Assembly (NCBI GenBank): GCA_033064195.1
Contig: JARBJD010000203.1
Location: forward strand, 1-64,000
Length of the DNA stretch: 64,000 bases
Direction of reading: 5' to 3'
Source: Blattamonas nauphoetae
Lineage: Eukaryota; Preaxostyla; Oxymonadida
Made by a program: the position numbers and the translations under genes. Shown here piece after piece: positions 62,854 through 64,000 of this stretch. Position 1 is the first letter of the stretch; every line of letters starts with the position of its first letter. The notes under the pieces were generated by a model that ran no database searches, was not told the origin of the DNA, and saw nothing but the letters and a program-made list of their open reading frames with translations.

Positions 62854-64000
62854 TTATTTTCTGAACCATTTTGGCATCCCATTCACAGGTTTGGCATGGG
62901 TTCGGTATGTATGGTAAAGTTCGGTTTGTATGGCATAAGTTCGGTATGTATGGCAAGGTTCGGTATGTATGGCACGAGTGTCCAACGACTGACCAAGTGT
63001 CGGGAAGAGTGTCAAGTCGACTTTTTTCGTTTTTTCCCATTGATCCGTTGATTTAATCACACTTTTCTCAAAAAAGGAGAGATAAATCAATGAATGTGAT
63101 GTGAATGTGAACTAATCGAACGGATTGGTACAGAATGACCATGTTAAAGGTGTTCAAAGTGAGTGGAAACCCCGATCTGGGCCACATCATTGACTTTGAA
63201 GATTCCCCTCCTTTTTGTTTGTGGTCATCTTTGTTGTTCAAATTATGAAAATCTGATTAATAAGAGATCAATGAGTGGTTAATTCGGTAGAAATTTGAGA
63301 TTTATGAAGTAACGATGGCAGATTCTTAAAAAGAAAAAAGGAATGGGATTCTTTCTCGAGTAGGTTGCACATCACGTTTTATCATATTGTATCGCCCTCA
63401 AAAATCTATTTTAATGGTGTTTCAGAAATATTGGATGAATAGGAGCTGAAATGAGACAGAAAAGTCAGATCATCACTCTCCGCACAATTGTCACAATTTT
63501 TTCTTCCCCATCACGATATCCATTCATTTCATCCAGATTCTTCTTTTATGGATCATTTAGATGTGATAACTTGACGTTGGGTGTCAACATCGAATCATAT
63601 ATTCAAAAAAAATGACAAACTTGGATCAGCCTGGTTTGTACTTTCTTTCTCTGAATACAAATCAATGGATGTTGAAATTCCATCATCTAATGCATCGGGG
63701 CCCTGTTCACTCTAAAGTGGAATTTTGGCATTTTGGACTCTTCTACGCAGCTTGAAAAACAAAAAAGACATACATTCCGAACTTTGCCATACGTGCCGAA
63801 CCCATGCCACAGGTTTCGGTTGGATCGATCCCCCTGATTCTGACACAGTTGGTGCTCGTTGAATCGGTTCTCGATTCACTGTCCTGGCCGCAGGCTTTGC
63901 TCGTCGCATTGCAGCTGTGGCAGTGGCTGTTTGCTGCTCTTTCAGCGCCTGTTGCGCTTTGTTTTCTGCAATCTGTTCGGTGTAATTTGTGTGTGTTTCA
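62854..64000 (-). CDS. Host gene end, interrupted by a TIR element (5' part beyond window)
   Basis: On the - strand an open frame enters from the right edge: THTNYTEQIAENKAQQALKE, then ATATAAMRRAKPAARTVNRE and SESGGSIQPKPV, before meeting the TIR element at 63808. On the far side of the element (62884 downwards) the frame resumes as NGMPKWFRK and ends in TAA at 62854. Removing the element and one 8-bp duplicate joins PKPV to NGMPKWFRK in frame. As it stands the protein reads on into the element for about 30 residues to a stop near 63712. The visible part is helical then basic and low-complexity; the family is not recognised. Confidence 0.6.
62893..63808. mobile_element. 916-bp non-autonomous TIR element with 8-bp target duplication
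   Basis: Left end GGCATGGGTTCGGTATGTAT and right end, read inward, GGCATGGGTTCGGCACGTAT, matching for about 40 bp with a few differences. Flanked by a perfect 8-bp direct repeat ACAGGTTT (62885-62892 and 63809-63816), as in hAT elements. Just inside the left end a unit of about 19 bp (TTCGGTATGTATGGCAAAG) repeats roughly four times to about 62978. No coding capacity. Inserted in the last codons of the host gene on the - strand. Confidence 0.88.

Noticed and set aside
1-64000. tRNA, rRNA or other structured RNA genes
   Set aside because: No cloverleaf with conserved TTCRA loop, no rRNA core sequence and no polymerase III terminator context was noticed by eye on either strand; a covariance-model scan was not possible.

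Overview
The window is eukaryotic nuclear DNA from a protist. Two host genes only read correctly once very short GT-AG introns (30-58 bp) are removed. There are two large Polinton/Maverick-type elements, several DNA transposons, and an enormous repeat-rich surface-receptor gene with a membrane segment and a kinase-like tail. This mix, plus the standard genetic code, would suit a metamonad such as an oxymonad relative (Preaxostyla); that placement is inference from gene style, not from a marker gene.

Layout. (1) 1-8608: part of Polinton element A, entering from the left edge, with capsid-like genes on the + strand and one terminal repeat (6535-8608). (2) 8609-9151: degenerate CCACCAAT-type repeat tract. 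(3) 9152-22086: Polinton element B in the opposite gene orientation: part of a capsid-like gene, small structural-type proteins, packaging ATPase, integrase, protein-primed DNA polymerase B with an embedded HNH-like motif, unknown genes and its terminal repeat (20012-22086). Between the two copies every segment of the family from one terminal repeat to the other is represented. Both are treated as fossils; each shows about one or two breaks, and B lacks one end. (4) 22087-25530: decayed host gene resembling RME-8/DNAJC13/GRV2 (endosomal J-protein), its 3' side cut by the end of element B. (5) 25.5-38.6 kb: gene-poor and transposon-rich: a decayed pogo-like transposase (26.9-28.2 kb), a shortened pogo-like copy (30897-31536), hAT-like fragments (32.5-35.7 and 37.4-37.6 kb), and an apparently whole pogo-like transposon (35744-37380) nested in one of the hAT-like remnants. 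(6) 38611-57358: one giant host gene, now two ORFs of 2979 and about 3095 codons, split by a 521-bp hAT-type MITE with a perfect 8-bp target duplication; removing the MITE and one duplication gives a single frame of about 6070 residues. (7) 57.4-64 kb: ordinary host genes: a SNF7/CHMP4-like ESCRT-III gene (four exons), an unresolved coding region, an Aurora-like kinase gene (four exons), and a gene running off the right edge whose last codons are interrupted by a second MITE-like element (62893-63808, 8-bp target duplication).

The mobile elements shape the host genes here: one Polinton end, one hAT-type MITE and one further TIR element each lie inside a host coding region, and the pogo-like element lies inside another transposon.
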